Of a DNA stretch of 64,000 bases, positions 52,087 to 62,267 are shown piece by piece (within the stretch, counting starts at the first letter, position 1; the number at the start of each line of letters is the position of its first letter). A model generated the notes under the pieces. It saw only the letters and a program-made list of their open reading frames with translations, searched no databases and was not told the DNA's origin. The stretch spans positions 124,001 through 188,000 of the forward strand of contig NZ_JACHHB010000005.1 of the NCBI RefSeq assembly GCF_014202575.1, read 5' to 3'. A program made the translations under genes and the position numbers. The stretch comes from Texcoconibacillus texcoconensis. Its GTDB lineage: Bacteria; Bacillota; Bacilli; Bacillales; Salisediminibacteriaceae.

Positions 52087-53280
52087 CTACAAGAACAATG
52101 TATACAAACTACCAAAGCAAATGCCAACGAATACGACCGACCATGCAGGCAGCTTCCAATAGACGAGCATAGCAAATAAGAAGGCTGCTCCTGCAATATC
52201 ATATGTGTGATGAATTGTACTCGTCCAAATCGGATCATAAAATGCGGCCGCTAAAATCCCTACAACACTCGCATTAATCCCTTTCAAAGCTCCTTTAGCC
52301 CATTTTTTTGTTCGCAGTTCATCCCAAAATGGTAGGACACCAATGATGAGAAGAAATGCTGGTAGAAATATCGCCACCGTCGCTAAGATCGCCATCGGCC
52401 ATCCTCCGATGACTGCCCCTAAGTATGAAGCGAACGTAAACAATGGACCTGGCACAGCTTGGGCCACACCGTAACCGGCTAAAAAGGCTTCTTCCCCTAC
52501 CAAACCAGTAGGCACGACTTCTCTTTCTAATAATGGTAAAACAACGTGTCCACCACCAAAAACGAGAGAGCCAGCACGATAAAATAAATCAATAAGTTGA
52601 ACGAAAAGTGAGGTCGTCACATAATTGAGCAATGGAAGTGCCACTAGTAAAAGAGTAAATAAAGTAAGGCTAAGTGCACCCGTTTTTCGGCTAATAGGCA
52701 GCCGAGTCATCGCACCCTCTTCATTTTCTTCTGTTCTAGTAAATAAAAAGTAACCGATTAGGCCTGCCAACAAGATGACTGCGACTTGACTCCAAGTCGT
52801 CTGAATCAATGTAATTACAATAAATGCAGCAACTGCTAAGGTCGCTCGGTCACGGTCAGGTGCTAATTTTTTCCCCATTCCTAATAGAGCATGTGCAACA
52901 ACAGCTACAGCTACAATTTTCAATCCTTGAATCCAAGTCTGAGTATCTACGCCTGCTTGTTGTATAAAGAGGGCAAATAACACTAAAATGATGACCGAAG
53001 GAAGTGTAAAACCTAAAAATGAAACCATTCCACCTAACAATCCTCCACGCATCATTCCAATTCCCATTCCGACTTGGCTACTCCCAGGACCTGGTAAAAA
53101 TTGACTTAAGGCGATTAAATCTGCATAACTTTTTTCATCTAACCATTTACGACGCCGAACATACTCTTCATGAAAATAACCAAGATGAGCAACCGGCCCC
53201 CCGAATGATGTACATCCAAGACGGAAAGACACGATGAATATCGTCCATAAATATCGTAAACGTTGTGGGTTTCCTTCCAT
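52087..53280 (-). CDS. chrA: chromate transporter ChrA (two-domain)
   Basis: 397 residues with two homologous halves. The first has FGGPVAHLGYFHEEYVRRRKW and PGPGSSQVGMGIG, the second GGGHVVLPLLEREVV and AQAVPGPLFTFASYLG, the family signature in each half. Ten or more membrane segments. Members extrude chromate (or exchange sulfate) and give resistance. Start ATG after AAGGAGGAG. No chrB-type regulator adjoins. A palindromic repeat locus lies directly upstream. Confidence 0.9.
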   Translation of the reverse strand: MEGNPQRLRYLWTIFIVSFRLGCTSFGGPVAHLGYFHEEYVRRRKWLDEKSYADLIALSQFLPGPGSSQVGMGIGMMRGGLLGGMVSFLGFTLPSVIILVLFALFIQQAGVDTQTWIQGLKIVAVAVVAHALLGMGKKLAPDRDRATLAVAAFIVITLIQTTWSQVAVILLAGLIGYFLFTRTEENEEGAMTRLPISRKTGALSLTLFTLLLVALPLLNYVTTSLFVQLIDLFYRAGSLVFGGGHVVLPLLEREVVPTGLVGEEAFLAGYGVAQAVPGPLFTFASYLGAVIGGWPMAILATVAIFLPAFLLIIGVLPFWDELRTKKWAKGALKGINASVVGILAAAFYDPIWTSTIHHTYDIAGAAFLFAMLVYWKLPAWSVVFVGICFGSLYTLFL

Positions 53281-53314
53281 TTTAACTCCTCCTTGTCTCG
53301 ATAAGGTTGTCTAG

Positions 53315-53493
53315 CGGACATGAGATCCGTTATTTGCGTTATATTGCTTTTTTTCAAGGAGGAAATGGACATATGTTCCGTTATTCAGCCCAAAATGGGG
53401 TTAATTTGCCTAATTTTCAACAAATAACGGAACCAGTGTCCGTATCCCGTAAAAAAAGTGGCTGATTTTAAATAATAGCGGAATATATGTCCT
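53315..53493. repeat. four-unit palindromic intergenic repeat, locus 2
   Basis: The same plan as locus 1 (35352-35530): CGGACATGAGATCCGTTATTT (53315) and TGGACATATGTTCCGTTATTC (53366) in one direction, then AAATAACGGAACCAGTGTCCG (53422) and AATAGCGGAATATATGTCC (53474) in the other. The span is 179 bases, equal to locus 1, while the bases between units differ. Confidence 0.75.
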
Positions 53494-53530
53494 CACCAGT
53501 CTGCACTGGATTATAAATCACTTTTTCGTG

Positions 53531-53575
53531 AAAAAGAGAACCGATCGTAAATGTTATCACGATTGGTTCTCTTAA
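53531..53575 (-). terminator. intrinsic terminator after map
   Basis: AGAGAACCAATCGTGA and TACGATCGGTTCTCT (minus strand) form a long stem with one mismatch, followed by TTTTTC. Confidence 0.82.
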
Positions 53576-53583
53576 AACGGGAT

Positions 53584-54339
53584 TTATACGTTTTCTTGCT
53601 CTGTCAAAACAACTGGACCTTCTTTTGTAATCGCGATTGTATGTTCATACTGAGCAGACAGGCCCCCATCTTTCGTACGCGCAGTCCATCCATTATCATC
53701 CATTTCCGAGGTCCATGTTCCTGTATTAATCATTGGTTCAATCGTAATCACCATACCTGGTTTGAGACGCTTTCCTTTTCCTGCCTCTCCAAAGTGGGGG
53801 ATATTTGGTTCTTCATGGATCGTCGGGCCGATTCCGTGCCCTGCAAATTCACGTACGACGGAAAAACCTTCCCCTTCGACGTACTCTTGAATCGCGTGCC
53901 CGATGTCACCGATTCTTTTCCCTGGTTGCGCTTGCTCAATCGCCCGATATAACGATTCCTTCGTCACTTGGCATAAATGTTGTGCTTCAGGTGATGCGTC
54001 TCCAACGATGTAGGTCCACGCAGAGTCAGCCAAACCACCATTTAGATTTAACACGAAATCAATCGCAACGATATCACCATTTTTCAATGGTTCATTACGA
54101 GGAAACCCATGACAAATCTCATCGTTAACCGAAGCACACGTCGCATATTCGTAGCCTTGATATCCCTTTTGCTCTGCGGTAGCCCCGTGGCGTGTAATGT
54201 AGTCATCGACAAAATCATTAATTTCTTGTGTCGTAATACCCGGTTTAATCATTTTCGCAATTTCTTTATGACAACGAGCCAAAAGTTTTCCTGCTTCGTG
54301 CATAAGTTCAATTTCACGTTCTGATTTCAAAGTAATCAA
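53584..54339 (-). CDS. map: methionine aminopeptidase, type I
   Basis: About 251 residues. The five metal ligands are in AIDFVLNLNGGLADSAW (two Asp), GHGIGPTIHEEPNIP (His), TIEPMIN (Glu) and YEHTIAI (Glu). The start is a TTG eight bases after AAAGGAG; the longest frame adds 16 residues. It removes the initiator Met from new proteins. It is not in the ribosomal cluster, so it may be the second copy (YflG-like), but I cannot prove this. Confidence 0.9.
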   Translation of the reverse strand: MITLKSEREIELMHEAGKLLARCHKEIAKMIKPGITTQEINDFVDDYITRHGATAEQKGYQGYEYATCASVNDEICHGFPRNEPLKNGDIVAIDFVLNLNGGLADSAWTYIVGDASPEAQHLCQVTKESLYRAIEQAQPGKRIGDIGHAIQEYVEGEGFSVVREFAGHGIGPTIHEEPNIPHFGEAGKGKRLKPGMVITIEPMINTGTWTSEMDDNGWTARTKDGGLSAQYEHTIAITKEGPVVLTEQENV

Positions 54340-54427
54340 TGAAGATACTCCTTTCCTAAAACCATATACATCGTTATATTTTACCATATATGATACGTAA
54401 ATTCTCCAACTACTCGTTTATTCCTCT

Positions 54428-56704
54428 TCATTGCCCAGTCTGTTTAAAAAGTTGACCTAGCATGCCTGACATATCACCGAAACTTATGAAAAACAAACGG
54501 TGTAACGCTCTTGTCATCGCCACGTAAAGTAGTTTTGTATCAAGTTCGTTCTCTGAATAACTTTCATCAACCGTTGCAATAACAACGACGTCAAATTCTA
54601 ATCCTTTCGCCAAATAAGAAGGGACAATTACGCATTGCTCATTAAATTCCTCATCCTGGTCAGAAAGAACAGGAATCTCTATATCATCTTCTTTTAACCG
54701 TTTTGCAATCTTATCGCATTCTTGATCGGTTTTCCCAATGATCGCAAATGATTGATAGGTATCCCCTTGAAGAGCTAGGATATCACGAACTTTTACCGCA
54801 AAATCTTGATTCGTATTTGCAATCTCATAACTCGGACGCTCATCATGACGGACAACAGGCTGCGCTAACAAATAACCTTCTGCTTCACTTCGCTCTAACA
54901 TATTATTCGCTTCCGTCATAATTTCAACCGTTGTACGATAACTTTGCGTCAGTGTAGCATATTCTGCATTTGGAAAAACATCATCCATCAATTGTTGCCA
55001 CGTTTTCGTCCCTCGATAAGAATGAATCCCTTGCGTTAAATCACCGAGAATCGTCCATTTCTCACTATTACAGATCCCTTTTAAAACCGCGAATTCAAAT
55101 GAGTTATAGTCTTGCGCTTCATCGATGACCAAGTATTTCGGCGCCTTTTCTTCTTCTACACCGTACAGACGGTGATGAATATAAAGTAGTGGGGCTGCGT
55201 CTTCAAGTTGGACACTCGTTTTCGCTTTCTTTTCTTGCACCGACATTGCCAGTGCCTTTGCCTCTTCGTCATTGACAGCGCCATACGTTTTCAATTTTTC
55301 AATGTCGGTCATAAGATCGTAGTAGATATCAAGAACTTTATGTTTTTTCACTTGTTTAAAGTATGTAGTCAGCATTTTTTTGGCTTCGTTTTTTAAACGC
55401 TCAATATGTTCATCTTTTTTATTAGACAAGGTCGTAACTTTTTGACGGCGCTGGGTTTCATCACGAATCCCGTAGATCACTTTTTCAATCTTCTCGTCGT
55501 AAACATCGGAGACTTGCGCAATTTTTTCATCTGCCTTACGTTTTGCTTGTTTTTTCAAGACGTTTTTCATTTTTTCAATTCGACGGTAAGGGGGTAAATA
55601 CGTGTATTCGTCGAAAAACCAATGTTTGATATCTTGTTCTGAATATATCGTAAACCGCTCAAGCGTAAGATCACCTTTAGGTACCATCTCATCAATGACA
55701 TCTTGCAAATAACGATCGAGCACTTGCATAAACGTGAGTGAACCTTTGTAAGAAGCAACCCACTCCGTCCACTGGCTTGATACTTGATTTTGTTGCGCCA
55801 ATAATTGCGTTAATTTTTCATCGCGATTCGCAAAACGCAGCTTCGCACCAATCGTTTGTTGAACGAAATCTGGAAACGTCGTTTGCTGAACTTCGTCAAC
55901 GCCAAGCTCAGGAAGGACATCTGATATGTAATCGAGAAAGAGTCGGTTAGGTGCAATAATCATCATTTGTTCAGGTTTAAAAGATTCAGCAAGAGTATAG
56001 ATAAAAAATGCGACCCGATGCAAAGCAATCGTCGTTTTCCCACTTCCTGCTACGCCTTGTACAATGAGCGGACGGTCCATATCGGCACGAATAATGCGGT
56101 TTTGTTCCTCTTGAATTGTTGATACGATATCTTTTAGACGATGATCGGCATTTGTCGTTAACGACTCTTGCAACATTTCGTCTCGCGCTGTGATATCGAT
56201 ATCTCGGATTTCTTGTAATTCCCCTTTATCAATCACATACTGCCGCTTTTCAGATAGATCACCTGTATAAGTCTCACCATTGGCTTCATAACTCACTCGA
56301 CCAATTTGTCCTTCGTAATAAAGGTTCGCAATCGGTGAACGCCAATCAACGATGATCGGTTGTTGATTATCTTTTCGATACAAAGACGTCTTCCCAATAT
56401 ATAGTTTTTCTTTTTCAGATCCATCAGGGGTGAAATCAATGCGAGAAAAATACGGGCGGTCTTGCACGTAAGAAAGTTGACGTAAATTTCGTTGCGTCAT
56501 TTCTAGCATAGACGCATTGGCTAAAATATTTACCCAACTTAAACTACTATCGAGGTGATCAAGTTCAACTAATGCTTCTTTAATATTGCCTTGAAAGTCA
56601 CTGCGGTTTTTCTCAGCTTGTTCTAATACAGCTTGTATATAGGCTTTCGTATACGCTAGTCGTTCTTTTTCTTGTTCAAAGTCTGGGTGTTCATGTGCTT
56701 CCAT
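54428..56704 (-). CDS. helD: HelD, RNA polymerase-recycling UvrD-like motor
   Basis: About 758 residues. Residues 1-150 form a coiled-coil N-terminal arm; Walker A is VVAGSGKTTIALHRVAFF-like (QGVAGSGKTTIALHR), then the long HelD-specific insertion (about 300-520), YLVIDEAQDYNSFE (Walker B), TLTQSYRTTVEI, and KGLEFDVVVIATVDES with YVAMTRALHRLF. It frees stalled RNA polymerase from DNA by ATP use. Start ATG six bases after AAGGTGGTG. The usual class for Firmicutes. Confidence 0.88.
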   Translation of the reverse strand: MEAHEHPDFEQEKERLAYTKAYIQAVLEQAEKNRSDFQGNIKEALVELDHLDSSLSWVNILANASMLEMTQRNLRQLSYVQDRPYFSRIDFTPDGSEKEKLYIGKTSLYRKDNQQPIIVDWRSPIANLYYEGQIGRVSYEANGETYTGDLSEKRQYVIDKGELQEIRDIDITARDEMLQESLTTNADHRLKDIVSTIQEEQNRIIRADMDRPLIVQGVAGSGKTTIALHRVAFFIYTLAESFKPEQMMIIAPNRLFLDYISDVLPELGVDEVQQTTFPDFVQQTIGAKLRFANRDEKLTQLLAQQNQVSSQWTEWVASYKGSLTFMQVLDRYLQDVIDEMVPKGDLTLERFTIYSEQDIKHWFFDEYTYLPPYRRIEKMKNVLKKQAKRKADEKIAQVSDVYDEKIEKVIYGIRDETQRRQKVTTLSNKKDEHIERLKNEAKKMLTTYFKQVKKHKVLDIYYDLMTDIEKLKTYGAVNDEEAKALAMSVQEKKAKTSVQLEDAAPLLYIHHRLYGVEEEKAPKYLVIDEAQDYNSFEFAVLKGICNSEKWTILGDLTQGIHSYRGTKTWQQLMDDVFPNAEYATLTQSYRTTVEIMTEANNMLERSEAEGYLLAQPVVRHDERPSYEIANTNQDFAVKVRDILALQGDTYQSFAIIGKTDQECDKIAKRLKEDDIEIPVLSDQDEEFNEQCVIVPSYLAKGLEFDVVVIATVDESYSENELDTKLLYVAMTRALHRLFFISFGDMSGMLGQLFKQTGQ

Positions 56705-57020
56705 CAATAACACCACCTTAAGTTATTTATGTAATCTTATTTCATTCAGCTGCTTTGTTAACATTGAGGAGAGGGGGTTATTGATAATAAGAGGGGAAAT
56801 AACCTTTATATTTTAACAAGTAAATATGCTGAAAAGCAAACAGCTTCCATCCTTCATCCAAAAATCTTCATAAGCATCTCGTTGATTTTCCATTTCCTTC
56901 TGCACGAATTCCCGTTACAATAGATTATGGTTCATTTCATGTTTCGAAATAGCGGACGTCTTTCTTTTCCAGGTAAACTATGCTTACATATGAGTGAGCG
57001 AGAAAGTTGGGGGAATGTTT
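56705..57020. other. intergenic region upstream of the membrane-protein gene
   Basis: 316 bases between divergent genes. No strong promoter, hairpin or repeat recognised. A short frame beginning at 56927 has no ribosome site and is not accepted. Confidence 0.5.
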
Positions 57021-57347
57021 ATGTTCTCAACAGCAACATCATTTGGCGTTATTACGATTGTAACAAGCTTACATGCAATCATAGCAATCATCAGTTTTTT
57101 ACTAGCTAAACAAAACGACACGATCGTCGTACGACGTATTTTTAAGCTCATATACAGTTTATTAATCGGTTGGTTACTTTCATTTGCTTCGGTATCATCT
57201 TTCATGTTTATGAGATCGGAAATGGCTATGCAAGTTTACGTATTTGACTTAGGTATGTTAAGCACGATCTTCGTTTTCACCCTTTTTCAAGGGTTTTTGT
57301 ATGGATTTATTGATGATTGGTTAGAAAAAAGGAAGAATAACACCTAA
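57021..57347 (+). CDS. small membrane protein, unknown function
   Basis: 108 residues with three membrane segments (about 8-28, 40-62 and 75-97) and a basic tail (DDWLEKRKNNT). The start is the ATG seven bases after GGGGG; an in-frame GTG further up lacks a ribosome site. It precedes prfC by 45 bases in the same direction. No family recognised. Confidence 0.6.
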   Translation: MFSTATSFGVITIVTSLHAIIAIISFLLAKQNDTIVVRRIFKLIYSLLIGWLLSFASVSSFMFMRSEMAMQVYVFDLGMLSTIFVFTLFQGFLYGFIDDWLEKRKNNT

Positions 57348-57392
57348 ACAATTATCGTAATTGGAAATTTTATTATAAAAGGATGGTCAACA

Positions 57393-58952
57393 ATGGAAAA
57401 AACAGCAAACCGGCGTACCTTTGCAATTATTTCCCACCCTGACGCAGGTAAGACAACCTTAACAGAAAAACTACTCTTGTTAGGGGGAAGTATTCGTTCA
57501 GCTGGAACAGTGAAAGGGAAAAAGTCAGGAAAATTCGCGACCTCTGACTGGATGGAAATCGAAAAGCAACGCGGGATTTCTGTCACATCCAGTGTCATGC
57601 AGTTAAATTACAATGGTGTCCACATTAATATCCTTGACACACCTGGACACGAAGACTTCAGTGAAGATACATACCGTACCCTCACTGCTGTTGATACAGC
57701 TGTCATGGTGATTGATAGTGTAAAAGGGATCGAAGCACAAACGTTAAAATTATTTAAAGTTTGCCGTATGCGGGGAATTCCGATTTTAACGTTCATTAAT
57801 AAGTTAGATCGTGAAGGACGGGAACCGCTCGACTTATTAACGGAAATTGAAGAAACCCTTGAAATGGAAACGTACCCGATGAACTGGCCTGTCGGTATGG
57901 GGAAAACATTACGTGGTGTATACAGTCGTGCAGATGAAACGATTGAATCATTTCAAGAGGGAGATGAAGGAGACGAACGACAAACTTTTCAGATCGATGA
58001 CCCTGAAGCGCCACTTACCGATGCAGACCGTGAAGCGTTAGATGAAGACATTATGTTAATTGATGAAGCGGGTAACGATTTTGACCGTGAAAAAGTTCAA
58101 AAAGGAAAAATGACACCTGTCTTTTTCGGAAGTGCCCTTGCCAATTTCGGCGTTCAATCATTCCTTGATCACTTTGTCGATTTAGCTCTTTCACCACAAC
58201 CTCGCCGTTCTACATCGGGGGAAATTTCACCCGATGACGACCGTTTCTCTGGATTTATCTTTAAAATTCAAGCGAATATGAATCCGGCACACCGTGACCG
58301 AATCGCATTCCTCCGCGTCTGCTCAGGCACGTTTGAACGCGGTATAGATATTGAACTATCGCGAACTGGTAAACGAATGAAACTGAACCAATCACAACAA
58401 TTTTTCGCTTCTGACCGCGATACCGTCGAAAAAGCATACCCTGGCGACATTATCGGTTTATACGATACCGGCACGTTCCAAGTCGGCGACACACTCGTGA
58501 CAGGAAATGACTCATTTCATTATGAAGAAATGCCACAATTCCCACCAGAACAGTTTGCAAAAGTCACGGCAAAACATGCTTTAAAGCATAAACAATTCCA
58601 TAAAGGGATGGACCAACTCGTTCAGGAAGGTACAATCCAGCTATACCGCACACCTTATTTTGATGATTACATTGTCGGTGCCGTTGGGGAACTACAATTC
58701 CAAGTATTTGAATATCGAATGAAGAATGAATACAAGGTGGACATCGAATTTCAACCATACAGTCATGAAATTGCCCGTTGGGTAACAGGTGGAACGATTA
58801 CCGATAAGATGACTGATCAACGCCGAATGCTCGTCCACGACCATAAGGATCGTCCAGTTATTTTATTTGAAAACGAGTTTGTATTAACAATGTTCCAACA
58901 AAAATTCCCCGAAATTGAGCTTTCTAGTGGATGGGGCATGCTGGAATCATAA
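57393..58952 (+). CDS. prfC: peptide chain release factor 3
   Basis: 519 residues. GTPase motifs: [20 protein letters not shown] (G1), [11 protein letters not shown] (G2), [16 protein letters not shown] (G3), [10 protein letters not shown] (G4) and the RF3-specific domain II and III sequence [14 protein letters not shown]. It removes RF1/RF2 after termination. Start ATG after AAAGGATGG. RF3 is absent from B. subtilis but present in several other bacilli. Confidence 0.95.
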   Translation: MEKTANRRTFAIISHPDAGKTTLTEKLLLLGGSIRSAGTVKGKKSGKFATSDWMEIEKQRGISVTSSVMQLNYNGVHINILDTPGHEDFSEDTYRTLTAVDTAVMVIDSVKGIEAQTLKLFKVCRMRGIPILTFINKLDREGREPLDLLTEIEETLEMETYPMNWPVGMGKTLRGVYSRADETIESFQEGDEGDERQTFQIDDPEAPLTDADREALDEDIMLIDEAGNDFDREKVQKGKMTPVFFGSALANFGVQSFLDHFVDLALSPQPRRSTSGEISPDDDRFSGFIFKIQANMNPAHRDRIAFLRVCSGTFERGIDIELSRTGKRMKLNQSQQFFASDRDTVEKAYPGDIIGLYDTGTFQVGDTLVTGNDSFHYEEMPQFPPEQFAKVTAKHALKHKQFHKGMDQLVQEGTIQLYRTPYFDDYIVGAVGELQFQVFEYRMKNEYKVDIEFQPYSHEIARWVTGGTITDKMTDQRRMLVHDHKDRPVILFENEFVLTMFQQKFPEIELSSGWGMLES

Positions 58953-58955
58953 AAA

Positions 58956-59003
58956 ACACCGTGAGCTTCAGTAGAAACGACGAAGCTCACGGTGTTTTTT
59001 TGA
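58956..59003 (+). terminator. intrinsic terminator after prfC
   Basis: CACCGTGAGCTTC and GAAGCTCACGGTG form a perfect 13-bp stem followed by TTTTTTT; flanking A-runs could let it also serve the minus strand. Confidence 0.88.
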
Positions 59004-59067
59004 TCGCACCATAATATATGAACCAATCAGTCACTTAAAAACCAAGCTGGTTCTCTTTTCACACCCA

Positions 59068-59493
59068 TTATTGTGCCTGTTCTTTTTCACCTTCATGGAC
59101 TGTAAACATATCTCCATCAATAACTTGAGGAGAATGTTTTTCATTCTTTTTCATGAAACTTTGGCCATGGAAATGCGCGTTCTCATCAATGACGAGTTTA
59201 TCCATTGTCGCAGACCCTTCGAGATAACCTGAGTCTAACAAATGAACCTTCTCCTCGCCATCCACATTCCCTTTTACTTTTCCTGCGATATGAATATTTC
59301 GTGCAAAAATATCATGTTCAACATATCCTTCAGAACCTACTGTCACGTCTCCTGAACTTTTTACTTCCCCATAAACATTTCCATCGATCCGAATACTTGA
59401 GTCAATGTGAACTGTTCCTTCAATCGTTGTACCTTTCCCAATCACTGTTTTCATTTCAGTTCGCTTTTTGTCACTCTTTTTTTCTGAAAACAT
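59068..59493 (-). CDS. bactofilin-family polymer-forming cytoskeletal protein
   Basis: 141 residues. After a basic tail (SEKKSDKKRTE) the beta-helix repeats TVIGKGTTIEGTVHIDSSI, IDGNVYGEVKSSGDVTV and IAGKVKGNVDGEEKVHL are the DUF583 core; the C-terminal GEKEQAQ is disordered. It follows a transmembrane M23 peptidase gene, the typical bactofilin pairing. Its ATG has no normal Shine-Dalgarno next to it: AAAGGGGTG lies 25 bases upstream with an 18-base perfect hairpin between (see 59494-59528). Confidence 0.85.
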   Translation of the reverse strand: MFSEKKSDKKRTEMKTVIGKGTTIEGTVHIDSSIRIDGNVYGEVKSSGDVTVGSEGYVEHDIFARNIHIAGKVKGNVDGEEKVHLLDSGYLEGSATMDKLVIDENAHFHGQSFMKKNEKHSPQVIDGDMFTVHEGEKEQAQ

Positions 59494-59528
59494 TTTAGAC
59501 CAGTGTAAACTGGTCGTTCACCCCTTTC
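59494..59528 (-). promoter_or_regulatory. hairpin between Shine-Dalgarno and AUG of the bactofilin gene
   Basis: On the minus strand AAAGGGGTG (59527-59519), then GACCAGT-TTAC-ACTGGTC (59515-59498, 7-bp perfect stem, 4-base loop), then four bases and the ATG. Removing the hairpin leaves a 7-base spacer, an ideal distance. Confidence 0.6.
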
Positions 59529-60467
59529 TTAATCAAAAAATGTCATGTACATATACGGGTCTACTTCTACGCCATTGCGAAAGATTTCATAATGTAAATG
59601 AACACCCGTACTCCGCCCCGTTGTCCCCATTCCTCCAATTTTCTCGCCTTGTTCGACTTCTTGTCCAACTGTGACATGAATTTGATTTAAATGAGCATAT
59701 AACGTTTTGTATGTTTCACTATGATTGATGCGGACCGTTTTCCCATATCCTCCTTCTACTCCAGCTCCAACTACTTTTCCATCAGCTGCTGCATAAATCG
59801 GTGTGTTCATTGAAGCGGCGATATCAATGCCTGAGTGAAACGACGTTTGACCTGTCAGCGGATCTCGACGATTGCCGTATTCAGATGTAAGTTGCCCTTC
59901 ATTCGTTGGAGGATGAACCGGGGTTTCTTGTAACTCCTCTTGATAGCGAATAAGCTGATCAATGGTCTCTTTGAAATCTTCCACTAACTTCGGTAATTCA
60001 TCGTTTAATTGGTCCATTCTTTCTGGAAGTTCTTCTCTGCTTGCATCCACTACATTGGCTGGAATTCGTGGACCTCCACTCCCACTCACCCCATTTTCAA
60101 TATCTATTGGAACGTCAATATCCATTTCGACTAACTCTTCCTCAAATGCTTTAAACCTTTCCACTGACTCCTGCATAGACGCAGCTTCTCGTTCTAATTT
60201 TCGGTAGCTTTCCTCAATCTCTTCAACTTCCTGCTTTTGTTCACGTAAGGAACCTGTTAATGACTCTTTTTCAACCACTAACTTAGGTACCCAAAAAGAA
60301 GCCACAATCGTTACAACGATGCTGACCGCCAACATCATAAATGTAATGTAAAACAATGATTTGGAAAGATCATATTGACGAATTGACGACTGTGCTCCTG
60401 AAGTTAATAAGATTGTCCAACGTTTTTCCCTTTGTCTCCATTTATGGAACAGTTTTTTTAGGCACAT
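59529..60467 (-). CDS. membrane-anchored M23 (LytM-type) metallopeptidase
   Basis: 312 residues. One membrane segment (about 37-62), a coiled coil (about 68-115), and the M23 domain (about 195-305). Zinc ligands are visible in TSFHSGIDIAAS (HxxxD) and GVHLHYEIF (HxH); the domain is complete. It probably cuts peptidoglycan cross-bridges or acts as a regulator outside the membrane. The bactofilin gene follows after about 35 bases, so the two form a shape-related pair. Confidence 0.85.
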   Translation of the reverse strand: MCLKKLFHKWRQREKRWTILLTSGAQSSIRQYDLSKSLFYITFMMLAVSIVVTIVASFWVPKLVVEKESLTGSLREQKQEVEEIEESYRKLEREAASMQESVERFKAFEEELVEMDIDVPIDIENGVSGSGGPRIPANVVDASREELPERMDQLNDELPKLVEDFKETIDQLIRYQEELQETPVHPPTNEGQLTSEYGNRRDPLTGQTSFHSGIDIAASMNTPIYAAADGKVVGAGVEGGYGKTVRINHSETYKTLYAHLNQIHVTVGQEVEQGEKIGGMGTTGRSTGVHLHYEIFRNGVEVDPYMYMTFFD

Positions 60468-60605
60468 GAGAATCCGTGTTTTTCCTCACCTCTTCCTTTT
60501 TAATAGAAATTTTTAATCATTGCTTTGTCCATCTATATATTAGATTCATATTCAACAACTCAATACATATCACAACTCGTTCAATTTTCCCTCCATGTTT
60601 TCTTA

Positions 60606-60650
60606 AAAAAAGCTCCCTAAACGACGGGTTAACGCCGTTTAAGAAGCGAT
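60606..60650 (-). terminator. intrinsic terminator after spoVR
   Basis: AAACGGCGTTAA and TTAACCCGTCGTTT-type arms around GTTAAC form a stem, with a T-run (TTTTTTT) on the minus strand. Confidence 0.6.
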
Positions 60651-60660
60651 TATGAAAAAA

Positions 60661-62085
60661 TTAAGGGAGATACTTTTTAGAAACATTTTTACCATCATAA
60701 GTGAATAACGTACGTCGGTCATTGAGAACAGTTTCCATATGAACGATCCGCCCCCATAACTGATAAATATAAGGTAATGTTTTCTCTAGATGGTTAAGAT
60801 CTAACTCAATTCCCTCATACCAATGAGTTAAATATAACTCTCCGCTTTTTAAATAATCACCGTCAGTTACTGTAATGTAAGGAAAGCCACCATTTACACG
60901 CATACTCACTAATTGATCGCGAACTTGTTTCCATTCTTTATCTACGACTTTGTAGTCCTTTCCCTTTTTCTGAAATAGATACATATCCTCTCTCAACACG
61001 AGATCTTTTGTTAAATAGTTTCTAATAAATGAAATGTCTGACTCGATTTCACGAACTTCAAAGATTTTCTCGCGACCACTACCGGGTTTCACCCCAAAAA
61101 TCTCTTTCATTTCATCACTTGGATGATTGTAGCGCTCCTCAATATCCTCAAAAATCTTCACACCTAAATAATACGGATTAATTGATGTGCGCGACGGCTG
61201 TACAACATTTGCATTCAGTTTAGCAAATTCGATTGATTCTTCACTCGTTAAATCTAGTTCTCTAACAATTCTTTGGTGCCAATACGAAGCCCAGCCTTCG
61301 TTCATAATCTTTGTTTCTAATTGCGGCCAAAAATACAGCATTTCTTCCCGCATCATTGTCAGAATATCTCGTTGCCACTCTTCCAATTCACTACTATATT
61401 CTTCGATAAATAAAAGCAAATCTTTTTCCGGTTGGGGTGGTAACTTTTTCTTCTTTTTCCTTTTTCTCGTTCCTTTTTCTTGATCGTCGTCGAGTGACCA
61501 CAAATCATCATACGGTGTCGCGATCGTATCAACCACATCATCCTCGTCTTCTTCCCAAACATCATCCCAAGACCAGCTCAATTTCGGGCGAAGTAAACTC
61601 GGGTCAATATGCTCTTGAATGGCTAACACTGCATCGAGAAATTTTTCTACTTCTTCTCTGCCATGAACCATTTCATAATGAGCAACCCTCTCAGCAGTCG
61701 CTGTCATACTTTCAACCATATCGCGACGTGTGTTTGAAAAACGAACGTTATTTTTAAAGAAGTCACAATGAGCTAAGACGTGTGCAACGATCAGCTTATT
61801 TTGGATAAGTGAATTACTGTCTAGTAAAAAGGCGTAGCAAGGGTTGGAATTAATCACAAGTTCATATATTTTACTTAAACCTACATCATATTGCGTTTTC
61901 ATTTTATGGAATTGCTTACCAAAACTCCAATGAGAAAAACGTGTCGGCATTCCGTAAGCACCAAACGTATAAATAACGTCAGCAGGACAAATTTCATAGC
62001 GCATCGGATACGTATCTAATCCGAACCCTTCGGCAATCTCAGTAATCTCATCAATCGCCCGTTCCAACGTATTGTTCTGAGTCAA
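60661..62085 (-). CDS. spoVR: SpoVR-family protein
   Basis: 474 residues. Family features: [47 protein letters not shown] (a HExxH-like histidine site), and a C-terminal [10 protein letters not shown]. An insertion of about 45 acidic and basic residues ([26 protein letters not shown]) is typical of bacilli. Start TTG after GGGAGGGGAAATAGC. In B. subtilis it is needed for normal spore cortex. It stands alone with its own terminator. Confidence 0.93.
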   Translation of the reverse strand: MTQNNTLERAIDEITEIAEGFGLDTYPMRYEICPADVIYTFGAYGMPTRFSHWSFGKQFHKMKTQYDVGLSKIYELVINSNPCYAFLLDSNSLIQNKLIVAHVLAHCDFFKNNVRFSNTRRDMVESMTATAERVAHYEMVHGREEVEKFLDAVLAIQEHIDPSLLRPKLSWSWDDVWEEDEDDVVDTIATPYDDLWSLDDDQEKGTRKRKKKKKLPPQPEKDLLLFIEEYSSELEEWQRDILTMMREEMLYFWPQLETKIMNEGWASYWHQRIVRELDLTSEESIEFAKLNANVVQPSRTSINPYYLGVKIFEDIEERYNHPSDEMKEIFGVKPGSGREKIFEVREIESDISFIRNYLTKDLVLREDMYLFQKKGKDYKVVDKEWKQVRDQLVSMRVNGGFPYITVTDGDYLKSGELYLTHWYEGIELDLNHLEKTLPYIYQLWGRIVHMETVLNDRRTLFTYDGKNVSKKYLP

Positions 62086-62198
62086 GCTATTTCCCCTCCC
62101 TATAATACGTGACTTACGTTAGTCTATGTTTTCAAGCTTGCAATGATGAATAGACGAACTTGTCGTTAAACCGTTGGCGCTAGTTGCCCCTAAAACAT

Positions 62199-62228
62199 AA
62201 AAAAGAGGAACAATAGATGTCCCTCTAA
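62199..62228 (-). terminator. intrinsic terminator after the Spo0E-type gene
   Basis: AGAGGGAC and GTTCCTCT form an 8-bp stem with one mismatch on the minus strand, followed by TTTTTTATG. Confidence 0.7.
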
Positions 62229-62267
62229 TCCAAGCATTGAATATTCAATTTAAACACCGATTCCATT

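Noticed and set aside
53551..53952. 133-residue plus-strand frame over map
   Set aside because: Antisense to the methionine aminopeptidase and its terminator; no homology or ribosome site.
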